Position numbers and translations under genes: made by a program. The notes under the pieces were generated by a model. The model saw only the letters and a list, made by a program, of their open reading frames with translations. It was not told the DNA's origin and did not search any database. Shown here one piece after another: positions 16,749 to 24,957 of a DNA stretch of 41,622 bases. The stretch is from Candidatus Omnitrophota bacterium (GTDB lineage: Bacteria > Omnitrophota > Gorgyraeia > Duberdicusellales > Duberdicusellaceae): contig WFRI01000017.1 of assembly GCA_015486615.1 (NCBI GenBank), positions 1-41,622 on the forward strand. Direction: 5' to 3'. Position 1 is the stretch's first letter. Each line of letters starts with the position of its first letter.

Positions 16749-17813
16749 CTAATTAAACCTGTTTTTTATAGCCTTTAAAAGTTCGTCTATAGCCCTGGCC
16801 TTGGCTACTCTTTTTACAATTTTTCCCTGTTCAAAGAACGCGGCGAACCCGCCTCCAAAAGCAACTCCTAAATCCGCATGAGCGGCTTCTCCAGGGCCGT
16901 TAACCTCACATCCCATAACCGCTACCGTAAAGTTGTTTCTTTTCAAATCCATCGATAATAGTTTCCGTTTAAACTGCTCAACTATACTCTCCAAATCAAC
17001 TTCGCAGCGCGAACATTTTGGACAGGATATTATCTCCGGGCCAAAAACCCTAAGCCCTAACGCCTGAAGAATACCTTTGCCAGCCTCAACCTCTTCCCAC
17101 GGCTGGGCGTTTAAAGATACTCTTATAGTATCGCCTATGCCTTCTGATAAAAGAATACCCAAACCCACACAAGATTTTATTATTCCTTCCTGTTTAGGCC
17201 CTGTAGCGGTTATTCCTAAATGTAGAGGGTAATCAAATCTTTTAGACGCTAAACGGTTTACCTGAACAGTACTGTTTACAGAAGAAGTTTTTAGTGAAAT
17301 CATTATATCATAAAAATGCGCGTCTTCCATTATTTTCACATAGCGGGACACTTTAGAAAGCATTGCCCTAACTATCCCGGCATCGCCGAGTTTCTGCCTG
17401 AACCCTCCGGAATTTATGCCAATACGGATAGGGATATTCTTTTCCCTGCATTCTTTAACCACCGCTAAAATCTGTTTTTTCCCTGCGATATTATTAGGAT
17501 TAAGCCTGACAGCATCAGCACCTGCATCTAAAGATAGAAACGCCAGGCGCCAGTCAAAATGCACATCCGCTTCTATAGGGATATTTATATGCTTTTTCAA
17601 ATACTCAATTGCCCTGCGGCCCTGCTGGTTTTCCACAGCCACTCTTAATATTTCGCATCCGGCCTGCCTGGCTTTTTTTGCTTCTGCCAAAACTTCTTTT
17701 AAATTCCCCAAAGGAGCCTTTATCATTGTTTGAACAGAAACCGGAGCATTGCCGCCTATTTCCACATTACCAATTTTTACTGCTTTTTTCAATTTGCGTG
17801 CCATTTTGTACAT
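16749..17813 (-). CDS. ispG: 4-hydroxy-3-methylbut-2-en-1-yl diphosphate synthase (flavodoxin/ferredoxin)
   Basis: 354 aa from the ATG at 17811-17813. IspG (GcpE) makes HMBDP from MEcPP, the sixth MEP-pathway step, using a [4Fe-4S] cluster. The TIM barrel begins VKIGNVEIGGNAPVSVQTMI. AVRLNPNNIAG, IPIRIGINSGG and HLGITATGPKQEG are conserved. Cluster ligands appear in SCPKCSRCEVDL and GCEVNGPGEAAHADLG. Other ATGs exist at 17849 and 17804; none has a strong Shine-Dalgarno. The 5' end overlaps rseP by about 47 bp. Confidence 0.95.
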   Translation of the reverse strand: MYKMARKLKKAVKIGNVEIGGNAPVSVQTMIKAPLGNLKEVLAEAKKARQAGCEILRVAVENQQGRRAIEYLKKHINIPIEADVHFDWRLAFLSLDAGADAVRLNPNNIAGKKQILAVVKECREKNIPIRIGINSGGFRQKLGDAGIVRAMLSKVSRYVKIMEDAHFYDIMISLKTSSVNSTVQVNRLASKRFDYPLHLGITATGPKQEGIIKSCVGLGILLSEGIGDTIRVSLNAQPWEEVEAGKGILQALGLRVFGPEIISCPKCSRCEVDLESIVEQFKRKLLSMDLKRNNFTVAVMGCEVNGPGEAAHADLGVAFGGGFAAFFEQGKIVKRVAKARAIDELLKAIKNRFN

Positions 17814-18876
17814 TATCTTTTTTTGCCTTAACCCACCTTGCCAAATCATTATACGAAGTAAAAACTACTAAAAACAGGATGAAACCAACTCCTAAACGAG
17901 TTATAAAATCTTCCGTTTTTACCGAGAGAGGCCTGTTCCTTATTTTCTCCAGCAAAAGAAGGAAAAGATGCCCGCCGTCTAAAACCGGCAAAGGCAGAAA
18001 ATTAAAAACCCCCAGACTTAAACTCAACACTGCCATAAAATGTAAAACCGCAGTAAATCCTAAATGCGTTACTTTGGAAGTCACAAAAAATATTCCTAAA
18101 GGCCCGGAAACCGAATTCTTAAAAGACATTGCCCCGATAAGGATAAAAAATAAAGACTTTAGAGTAATCCAGGTATATATAAACAAACTCCGGCCTCCCC
18201 GGTAAACACTTTCTAAAGGGTTATACCGCAGCACGACTGTCTCTTCAGAAGGAGTAATGCCGATGACCGGCCGGAATACTTCTTTGCCGAATATACTTTT
18301 TGCCGCTATCTCCTTTGGTTTTACTTCTAAAACTACATTTTTATTATTTCTGGTAATTTCTATTTTTAACGTCCGGCCTGCTTTCTGCTTTTTTACGGCA
18401 TCAAGTATATTCAGCCAATTCCGGGTTTTAACCCCGTTTATACCGGTAATAATATCTCCCTTAACAAGCCCGGCTTTTTGAGCGGGATAACCGTTCAACA
18501 ACCCGCCGATTTTATTAGAAGGGACCGGGACCCCCATCATAAAAACGAGGACAAACAATACCCATGCTAACAAGAAGCTGAATACCGGCCCGGCCGCAAT
18601 AATCTGGGACCTGCGGCCTATGCTCTGTGAACAATACTCATAAGCCAGCCCCTTACAGTCTTCCCTACTCTCTCCGGCAAGCCTGACATACCCGCCTAAA
18701 GGCACAGCGCAGATAAGAAAAACAAAATCCTTAAATTTTTTACGGAAAATAACCCTGCCAAAACCTACGGCAAATTCTTCAACCTTAACCCCCAGCCTGC
18801 GGGCAGCCAGAAAATGCCCCAGTTCGTGAGCCACGATGAGCGTGCTTAAAACAAGTATAAATATAATTAAATCCAT
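17767..18876 (-). CDS. rseP: RIP zinc metalloprotease RseP (site-2 protease)
   Basis: 369 aa. An intramembrane protease that cleaves membrane-bound anti-sigma factors or leftover signal peptides. The first membrane segment carries HELGHFLAARRLGVKVEEF (HExxH), and the C-terminal one carries FLPLPVLDGGHLFLLLLE, the second zinc-ligand region. One PDZ domain lies between (GYPAQKAGLVKGDIITGING). The start has a clear Shine-Dalgarno (AAGGGAGA). dxr lies upstream across a 93-bp gap with heptamers and a hairpin; ispG overlaps the 3' end. Confidence 0.96.
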   Translation of the reverse strand: MDLIIFILVLSTLIVAHELGHFLAARRLGVKVEEFAVGFGRVIFRKKFKDFVFLICAVPLGGYVRLAGESREDCKGLAYEYCSQSIGRRSQIIAAGPVFSFLLAWVLFVLVFMMGVPVPSNKIGGLLNGYPAQKAGLVKGDIITGINGVKTRNWLNILDAVKKQKAGRTLKIEITRNNKNVVLEVKPKEIAAKSIFGKEVFRPVIGITPSEETVVLRYNPLESVYRGGRSLFIYTWITLKSLFFILIGAMSFKNSVSGPLGIFFVTSKVTHLGFTAVLHFMAVLSLSLGVFNFLPLPVLDGGHLFLLLLEKIRNRPLSVKTEDFITRLGVGFILFLVVFTSYNDLARWVKAKKDNVQNGTQIEKSSKNW

Positions 18877-18896
18877 AATCTCCCTTTGATATTAAT

Positions 18897-18955
18897 CTGA
18901 ATATCCAACGTCCAATATCGAATGTCGTATCCAAAAACGCGCCAGCGTTTTTTAA
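18897..18955. repeat. Heptamer tract (copy F) with an AT-flanked GC hairpin
   Basis: TATCCAAC, GTCCAAT, ATCGAAT and GTCGTAT (about 18901-18931) are degenerate heptamers. They adjoin an 8-bp stem AAAAACGC, loop GCCA, GCGTTTTT (about 18934-18953). The flank CTACCACT (minus strand) recurs beside the hairpin at 10550-10569. It sits between dxr and rseP inside an otherwise tight operon, so it could cause internal attenuation or processing. No core is recognised. Confidence 0.55.
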
Positions 18956-18969
18956 GTGGTAGTTACCTC

Positions 18970-20109
18970 CTAACTAACCATTCGGCACGCCTCAGCAACC
19001 TTTTGTTTAGCCCAATCTATCCAAAATAAAATCTCTTTATAAGAAGAAAATTTTACCGGTCTATGTTTTAATAAAACTCTCCTTAATACCTGCGGTATCT
19101 GGTTAAAACTTATTTTACCTTCCAAAAAAAGCCTTACTGCCTCTTCATCGGCAGCAGCAAACACTGCCGGGGCGGTCCCGGCCTGCATAGCCGCCTCTAA
19201 AGCCAGTTTTAACCCTGGGAATTTTTTAAAATCCGGCCTTAAAAATTCCAGTTTTTCCAAAGAGTACAAATCCAGCCGTTTTAAGGGAGTATTAGAAATA
19301 TCCGGATAATACAAAGCATAATTAATCGGTATGCGCATATCCGGAGAGAAAAAAGACGCCAGCAGACAGCCGTCAGAAGCCTCGGCCAGAGAATGGACAA
19401 CTGACTGAGGGTGTATTACAACCTCTATTTTATCCAAAGGAATACCAAATAAAAAATGCGCCTCCATTACTTCAAAGCCTTTATTAACTAAACTCGCCGA
19501 ATCTATAGTTATTCTTTTGCCCATTTTCCACCGCGGATGCTTAAGTGCCTGTGATATTTTAACCTTTGCTAAATCCTTTCTGTTCCAATTAAGAAAAGGC
19601 CCGCCTGAAGCAGTAATATAAATCTTATTCAAAAATCTTTTCTTAATACCCAAAAGCAGCTGGAATATTGCATTGGCCTCGCTGTCTACAGGGACTATTT
19701 CTGTGCCGCTGTTTTTCAATTTGGTTTTTATCAAAGGCCAGGCCGAAACTATGGATTCCTTATTTGCCAAAAGAACTCTTCTGGTATTGCCTATACATTC
19801 CAGCAAAGGTTCTAAAGCAGCAATGCCGCTTATGCCTAAAATAACGACATCTGATTTCATACGGGCCAAGGCATTTATGCCTTGGCTGCCGGAAAAAACT
19901 TTAACCTTCCCTTTAATTCGCTTAACTTTAGACTCATCCTGCAAAGCAGCATAATCCGGGGAAAATTCTGCAATCTGCCTATTAAGCAAAGAAACATTCC
20001 CTCCTGCAGAAAGGCCGATAACTTTAAACCTGCTCTTATTTTTTCTAAGCACGGCTAAAGCATTTTTGCCTATTGAACCCGTAGAGCCTAATACAATAAC
20101 TTTATTCAT
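18970..20109 (-). CDS. dxr: 1-deoxy-D-xylulose-5-phosphate reductoisomerase
   Basis: 379 aa, full length. Dxr converts DXP to MEP with NADPH and a divalent metal, the first committed MEP-pathway step. VLGSTGSIGKNALAVLRKN is the NADPH site. PVDSEANAIFQLL holds the metal ligands, and ITASGGPFLNW and KRITIDSASLVNKGFEVMEA form the substrate site and loop. It overlaps cdsA by 4 bp and is followed by the 93-bp gap before rseP. Confidence 0.97.
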   Translation of the reverse strand: MNKVIVLGSTGSIGKNALAVLRKNKSRFKVIGLSAGGNVSLLNRQIAEFSPDYAALQDESKVKRIKGKVKVFSGSQGINALARMKSDVVILGISGIAALEPLLECIGNTRRVLLANKESIVSAWPLIKTKLKNSGTEIVPVDSEANAIFQLLLGIKKRFLNKIYITASGGPFLNWNRKDLAKVKISQALKHPRWKMGKRITIDSASLVNKGFEVMEAHFLFGIPLDKIEVVIHPQSVVHSLAEASDGCLLASFFSPDMRIPINYALYYPDISNTPLKRLDLYSLEKLEFLRPDFKKFPGLKLALEAAMQAGTAPAVFAAADEEAVRLFLEGKISFNQIPQVLRRVLLKHRPVKFSSYKEILFWIDWAKQKVAEACRMVS

Positions 20110-20903
20110 CTTCCGACTATAGTAGTAAGGTAAATATAAAATACCGGAGCAGTAAAAATAAGGCTGTCCACCACATCCAGGACCCCGCCCATTCCCGGGA
20201 GCAGCCGGCCGGAATCTTTTACTCCGCAGTCGCGTTTCAGCAAAGATTCAAACAAATCTCCTAATTCTCCGATAACTGCCAAAATAAAAGATATAAATAA
20301 AGCCTGATATAAAGTAAAGAAATCTACAAAGGCATTAAATACAACCCCTGCGATTAAACTGACAACCAGGCCGCCAAAAGCGCCTTCTAAAGATTTATTA
20401 GGGCTGACTCTTTTTAACAAAGGCCTCTTGCCCCATTTCCTGCCGATAAAATAAGCGCCTAAATCTGAAGACTTGGTGACTAAAATAAGAAAGGCCAAAA
20501 GAAAAGCACCGTCGTCCAAAGCCCTTATTTTAATTATGGAACTCAGACACCAGCAAATATAAATTACCCCAAAAAGTGTTCCGGAAATAGAAAGCACTGT
20601 CTGGTAATTTTCCTTGCGGGTAAGTTCAAGTATAAATAAGGCAAACAAACCTGCGATAATAGACATAAACTGCCATTCAACTGTTAAGGGAAATTTAAAG
20701 AAAATAGTAATAGGGATAACAGCGCCCAAAAACAATCCAACCCCCTGGAATAAACTCACCCCTTTATTCTCAATCATATTAAAAAATTCCCACAAAGCAA
20801 CAAGGATAAAGCCTAAAAGCGCGACAAAACACAACTTATAGGAGAAAATAGCCAATCCCACGATAAAAACAAGAATAGTTGAGCTAAAAACTCTCTTACG
20901 CAT
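20106..20903 (-). CDS. cdsA: Phosphatidate cytidylyltransferase
   Basis: 265 aa, with about eight hydrophobic segments. CdsA makes CDP-diacylglycerol from phosphatidic acid and CTP. SPNKSLEGAFGG and the C-terminal signature KRDCGVKDSGRLLPGMGG, then VLDVVDSL, place it. The canonical PGHGG...DR of E. coli CdsA reads PGMGG...DV here: the Lys, Asp and Pro-Gly are kept, but His and Arg are replaced, a change worth noting. It overlaps uppS by 8 bp and dxr by 4 bp, giving translational coupling. Confidence 0.94.
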   Translation of the reverse strand: MRKRVFSSTILVFIVGLAIFSYKLCFVALLGFILVALWEFFNMIENKGVSLFQGVGLFLGAVIPITIFFKFPLTVEWQFMSIIAGLFALFILELTRKENYQTVLSISGTLFGVIYICWCLSSIIKIRALDDGAFLLAFLILVTKSSDLGAYFIGRKWGKRPLLKRVSPNKSLEGAFGGLVVSLIAGVVFNAFVDFFTLYQALFISFILAVIGELGDLFESLLKRDCGVKDSGRLLPGMGGVLDVVDSLIFTAPVFYIYLTTIVGR

Positions 20904-21600
20904 CTTTTATTCCTCCAAACCTGCGGTCTCTGCGGGAAAAATCATCTATAACCCAATCTAAATCTTCCGGAGAGAAATCCGGCCAGAATTTTTCAATAAA
21001 ATAAAACTCTGCATAAGCCAGCTCCCACAAAAGAAAATTACTAATTCTCAACTCCCCGGAAGTCCTAATCATAACATCCGGATCGGGAATATCCGGGGCA
21101 TATAAATATTTCGAAAAACGGCTCTCGTCGATCTCTTCAGCCGAGATTCTATTTTCTTGAATATCCCTAACTATATTCCTGCAGGCATCCACTATCTCAG
21201 CCCGGCCGCCGTAATTCAAAGCTAAGTTAAAAGTAAAATCGTAATCCCGGCAGGTCTGCCTCTGGACATACTGGATTTTTTCCCATAAACCGCCAGGCAA
21301 AGGCTCTTTTCTGCCAACGGCATTAAACCGTATTTTGTTTTTAATAAAATTTTTCATCTCGCGGTCTAAATACCTGCCAAATTCTGACATAAGAAAATCC
21401 ACTTCTTTTTTAGGACGCGACCAGTTCTCTGTAGAGAAAGTAAAAAAAGTAACAACTTTAACACCTTTTTCTTTTGCCCGGTCAGCAATTTTGCGCACAT
21501 TTTCAATACCCCGGCGGTGGCCTTCAACACGCGGCAGCCCTCTCTGCTTGGCCCAGCGGCCATTGCCGTCCATAATTATGCTTATGTGGTAAGGAACCAT
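20896..21600 (-). CDS. uppS: Undecaprenyl diphosphate synthase (cis-prenyltransferase)
   Basis: 234 aa. It condenses isopentenyl diphosphate units to make the C55 lipid carrier for wall and lipopolysaccharide synthesis. HISIIMDGNGRWAKQRGL holds the catalytic Asp and RW motif, followed by EGHRRGIENVRKI, TFFTFSTENWSRPK, and the C-terminal PDVMIRTSGELRISNFLLWE. The start is fixed by the short distance to the catalytic motif. First gene of the housekeeping operon; only about 30 bases separate its ATG from the terminator at 21633-21658, so its promoter must overlap that element or readthrough must feed it. Confidence 0.97.
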   Translation of the reverse strand: MVPYHISIIMDGNGRWAKQRGLPRVEGHRRGIENVRKIADRAKEKGVKVVTFFTFSTENWSRPKKEVDFLMSEFGRYLDREMKNFIKNKIRFNAVGRKEPLPGGLWEKIQYVQRQTCRDYDFTFNLALNYGGRAEIVDACRNIVRDIQENRISAEEIDESRFSKYLYAPDIPDPDVMIRTSGELRISNFLLWELAYAEFYFIEKFWPDFSPEDLDWVIDDFSRRDRRFGGIKDA

Positions 21601-21632
21601 TGCCTCTTTTTTTATTAAACTGATGATTTTCT

Positions 21633-21658
21633 AAAAAAATCGGGGGCTCACACCCCCG
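21633..21658 (-). terminator. Rho-independent terminator after the OmpA-like operon
   Basis: On the minus strand, CGGGGG, loop TGTGAG, CCCCCG give a 6-bp all-GC stem, followed by seven T. It lies about 30 bases past the stop of the coiled-coil gene and upstream of uppS, so it ends the OmpA-like transcript or attenuates readthrough into uppS. Confidence 0.75.
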
Positions 21659-21689
21659 CTTAAAACCGTATCCTGCAGCATTTAAAAAA

Positions 21690-22010
21690 CTATTGCTTCT
21701 TAGTTAATGCATCTTTAAGATTCTGTTCCAATGCATCCTTCAATTTGTTCAATTTCTCTACTTCCACCTGTAGTCTTTTAACTGTAGATTCTTTCTCTTT
21801 TAGCCGGCTGGTTAAATCTTCTTTCTCCTGAGACAACTTAGCAAGTCTATCCTTCAGCGTTTTATTCTGTTCTTCTAAATTAATCTTAATTTTGTTTATC
21901 TGCGAATAAAGCTCCGAGGTGCGGCTGACCTGCAGGCCTAAAGATATTATAACAATGATTAGGACTACAATTACTCCGACTAATATACCTATAACAGGAT
22001 AACCTTTCAT
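21690..22010 (-). CDS. Small single-span membrane protein with coiled coil
   Basis: 106 aa. One transmembrane segment near the N-terminus (about residues 6-29, rich in V, I and L) is followed by a long charged, heptad-patterned region (about 34-100) that should form a coiled coil (TLKDRLAKLSQEKEDLTSRL). No enzymatic motif is visible, and I do not recognise the family. The start overlaps the stop of the OmpA-like lipoprotein gene by 4 bp, so the two are translated together. It may be an envelope scaffold or a partner of the lipoprotein. Confidence 0.75.
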   Translation of the reverse strand: MKGYPVIGILVGVIVVLIIVIISLGLQVSRTSELYSQINKIKINLEEQNKTLKDRLAKLSQEKEDLTSRLKEKESTVKRLQVEVEKLNKLKDALEQNLKDALTKKQ

Positions 22011-22663
22011 TTAAGTATCTCCTCCTCTGACAAATCCTTTTTCTTCTCCGGGATATTCGCAGCCTGCAGTGTTTTTACTAAACGGGGAAGAATCACTATT
22101 TCTACTCTTCTGTTCTTCTGCATATTCTCAGGTGTAGTATTAGGAACTACCGGCCGATATTCCCCATAGCCTATAACTGAAAGACGCCGGGGAGAAACAC
22201 CTTTATCAATTAGATAATGCAAAACACTCAATGCCCGGTGGGCAGACAATTCCCAGTTCGATTTCCACTTAGAATATTTTATCGGCTGGTTGTCTGTATA
22301 ACCTTCTATCCCCACATTATGCATACTCATTTCGTTATTTAAGACATCAGCAACTTTGTCTAACACTTCAAAACTTGTGTCTTTCAATTTAGCCCTGCCG
22401 GAATCAAAAAGTATTTTTGCCAAAACAGTAATTACCAGACCTTTCCTGCTCATTTTTATACTGACATTTTTATTCTGAATCTCCCGGGAAAATTTCTTTT
22501 CCAGCATAGATTTAGCGTTTCTTAAATTGTCAAGCTCTCTTTGAAGCAGTTGTATCTTCTCAATATCCGAACGCCGGCCTTTTTGAATAACTACACTACA
22601 GCCCTGAAATACCAAGCCTGCTATCAGCAAAATAATTATACTCAATATCTTCCTACCTGTCAT
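22007..22663 (-). CDS. OmpA-family peptidoglycan-binding lipoprotein
   Basis: 218 aa. The signal peptide ends in a lipobox (LVFQGC), so the protein is probably lipidated at Cys22 and anchored in a membrane. A coiled-coil stretch (about residues 33-65) leads to an OmpA/MotB-type domain: VGIEGYTDNQPIKYSKWKSN, then AHRALSVLHYLIDKGV, SVIGYGEYRPV and NRRVEIVIL. The Asp of YTDN and the Arg of NRRVE match peptidoglycan-binding residues of the family. It is preceded by AGGAGG and a good promoter, and followed by the coiled-coil membrane protein. Likely an outer-membrane tether. Confidence 0.88.
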   Translation of the reverse strand: MTGRKILSIIILLIAGLVFQGCSVVIQKGRRSDIEKIQLLQRELDNLRNAKSMLEKKFSREIQNKNVSIKMSRKGLVITVLAKILFDSGRAKLKDTSFEVLDKVADVLNNEMSMHNVGIEGYTDNQPIKYSKWKSNWELSAHRALSVLHYLIDKGVSPRRLSVIGYGEYRPVVPNTTPENMQKNRRVEIVILPRLVKTLQAANIPEKKKDLSEEEILK

Positions 22664-22697
22664 AACCGCCTCCTCTGGTTTCTTTAGTCCAGAAAAA

Positions 22698-22725
22698 ATT
22701 GTATCACAGGCAAAATTTTAGTCAA
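22698..22725 (-). promoter_or_regulatory. Sigma-70-type promoter of the OmpA-like lipoprotein operon
   Basis: On the minus strand, TTGACT (22720-22725) and TACAAT (22698-22703) are separated by 16 bp, near-consensus. Transcription would begin about 22690, with an AGGAGG Shine-Dalgarno five bases before the ATG. It is in the short gap after hppA. Confidence 0.7.
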
Positions 22726-22739
22726 GAAAACAATATTTC

Positions 22740-24851
22740 CTACTTAAACAGGCTAAATTGCAGGACAAACCCGGCAAAAACTATAGAAACCATTGACATA
22801 AGTTTAATCAAGATATTAAGAGAAGGCCCTGAAGTATCTTTGAAAGGGTCGCCTACTGTATCTCCAACTACAGCGGCTTTATGGTTATCTGAACCTTTGC
22901 CGCCAAAATTGCCTTCTTCTATATACTTCTTAGCATTATCCCATGCTCCGCCGGCATTAGCCATCATAATTGCCAATACAAAACCCGCAGCCAAGGCCCC
23001 CACTAACAATCCCACCACAGACTTGATGCCAAACAATAAACCCATTAGAATCGGCATAATAAACGCAGATAAAGACGGAAGAAGCATTTCTTTCTGAGCA
23101 GCCTTAGTGGTTATTTTTACACAGCGGGAATAATCCGCTTTAGAACTGCCTTCCAGAATTCCTTTATCAGCCCTAAACTGCCGGCGCACTTCTTCTATAA
23201 TGGCCCCGGCGGCCCTGCCTACCGCGCTTAAACTGAATGAACAAAAAAGAAAAGGCATCATTGCTCCCACAAAAACGCCTATAATCATATTCGTATCAAG
23301 AAGCGTAAGATTTAAAGACAACTCTCTGCCCATTCGCAGGGCTTCTTCGAAAACATGGTTTTTGTAAGCAACAATCAAAGCCAAAGCAGTCAAAGCCGCC
23401 GAGCCAATAGCAAAACCCTTTCCTGTTGCTGCAGTAGTATTTCCTAAAGCGTCTAACTGGTCTGTTTTTTTGCGGACATCCGGAGGCAGGCCTGCCATTT
23501 CAGCATTTCCTCCGGCATTGTCAGCAACAGGGCCGTAAGCATCAGTAGCCAAAGTAATACCTAAAGTAGAAAGCATACCTACAGCAGAAATACCTACTCC
23601 ATAGAGCCCCATAGCAAAAGAATGAAAACCTCCGCTTAAAATAAAACTTCCCAGAATAGCCAAACAAACAACAATAACAGTGGCAAAAGGAGAAAACATA
23701 CCTAAAGCAATCCCTTCAATGATAACTGTAGCAGTGCCGGTTTTAGCCGCAGATGCTACTTTTCTGGTAGGCTTGTAATTAGAAGACGTAAAAAACTCAG
23801 TAAAAAAACCTATTATTACTCCGGCAATAAGTCCGGAAATAACCGAACCCCACACGCCTAAATATTTTTTTCCCAAGACAAAATAGACGACAAAAAAAGT
23901 CAAAGCAATTACAAACACTGATGAAGAATACACCCCTTTGCGCAAGGCCCTTAAAAGATTTTTCTGGGTTGCACCTTCTTTAGCCTTAATAAAAAAGAAC
24001 CCTGCAATAGAAGACACTAAACCGCAGGCAGCCACCAGCATAGGAACTATTACTCCTTTAAGACCCAAGCCTGCTACAGCAGCCAAAGCCATTGTAGCTA
24101 CAATAGAATCTACGTAAGACTCATATAAATCTGCGCCCATACCGGCAACATCGCCGACATTATCTCCTACCTGGTCAGCTATAACTGCAGGGTTACGCGG
24201 ATCATCTTCAGGTATGCCTGCCTCTAATTTACCAACCAAATCCGCACCTACATCTGCTGCCTTAGTATAAATACCGCCGCCTAAACGGGCAAATAAAGCC
24301 TGCAAAGAAGCACCCATTCCAAAACACAGCATAGTACTGGTAATGGCCTGGAACTTACCAATCCCTGCCGGTGTTGGATTATGAGTATACCACCAATTTA
24401 AAATCCAGTACCAAACAGACAAGTCTAAAAGCCCAAGCCCCACAACCATAAGACCCATTACCTGGCCGCTGGACATAGCAACTTTTAAACCTCTGTTCAA
24501 ACTAACCTGAGCAGCCTGGGCCGTGCGGCTGGAAGAATTAGTAGCAATATACATACCTATCCAGCCGCATAGAGCCGACCAGAAACCGCCGGTTAAAAAC
24601 GCAAAAGGCACAAACCAAACTAAAAAGCCCTTATAAACAAGAAACCAGAGAATAACAAATATCACCGCAAAGAATATGCCTACAACTTTATACTGCTGTT
24701 TCAAATAAGCCATTGCCCCTTCTTTAACAAATCCGGCAATCTCCTGCATCTTAGAATTGCCTGCCGGCTGCTTAAATATCCAAAACATAAAAGATATACT
24801 TACCAGAATGGCAGATACTGCCGCTATTGGAATAATAAAAAATAAGCCCAT
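22740..24851 (-). CDS. hppA: Membrane-bound ion-translocating pyrophosphatase (K+-dependent type)
   Basis: 703 aa with about 16 membrane spans. It couples PPi hydrolysis to H+ and/or Na+ pumping. Active-site motifs are DVGADLVGKLEAGIPEDDPR, DQVGDNVGDVAGMGADLYE, DAYGPVADNAGGNAEMAG and AVVGDTVGDPFKDTSGPS. GNTTAATGKGF has Ala at the position that is Lys in K+-independent enzymes, which places it in the K+-dependent group; that group includes Na+ pumps, so the ion is open. The start is the ATG at 24849-24851, behind AGGAGG, not the GTG six bases upstream. Confidence 0.96.
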   Translation of the reverse strand: MGLFFIIPIAAVSAILVSISFMFWIFKQPAGNSKMQEIAGFVKEGAMAYLKQQYKVVGIFFAVIFVILWFLVYKGFLVWFVPFAFLTGGFWSALCGWIGMYIATNSSSRTAQAAQVSLNRGLKVAMSSGQVMGLMVVGLGLLDLSVWYWILNWWYTHNPTPAGIGKFQAITSTMLCFGMGASLQALFARLGGGIYTKAADVGADLVGKLEAGIPEDDPRNPAVIADQVGDNVGDVAGMGADLYESYVDSIVATMALAAVAGLGLKGVIVPMLVAACGLVSSIAGFFFIKAKEGATQKNLLRALRKGVYSSSVFVIALTFFVVYFVLGKKYLGVWGSVISGLIAGVIIGFFTEFFTSSNYKPTRKVASAAKTGTATVIIEGIALGMFSPFATVIVVCLAILGSFILSGGFHSFAMGLYGVGISAVGMLSTLGITLATDAYGPVADNAGGNAEMAGLPPDVRKKTDQLDALGNTTAATGKGFAIGSAALTALALIVAYKNHVFEEALRMGRELSLNLTLLDTNMIIGVFVGAMMPFLFCSFSLSAVGRAAGAIIEEVRRQFRADKGILEGSSKADYSRCVKITTKAAQKEMLLPSLSAFIMPILMGLLFGIKSVVGLLVGALAAGFVLAIMMANAGGAWDNAKKYIEEGNFGGKGSDNHKAAVVGDTVGDPFKDTSGPSLNILIKLMSMVSIVFAGFVLQFSLFK

Positions 24852-24921
24852 AATCACCTCCTGTTTAATCTAAATCTCAAATAATAACCAATTAAACCAA
24901 CCTAAACTACAGCTCAGGATT

Positions 24922-24957
24922 TTACTCTCAATCTCAACCTAAACCTAATAATCTATA
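24922..24957. repeat. TTAGGTTTAG-like tract after purA
   Basis: Directly after the purA stop, the minus strand reads GATTATTAGGTTTAGGTTG and then GAGATTGAGAG, a G/T-rich near-repeat of six to seven bases. A similar tract follows tig (31461-31499) and a shorter one follows infB. No gene is supported in this gap (24852-24957), which also holds the hppA Shine-Dalgarno. Confidence 0.45.
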
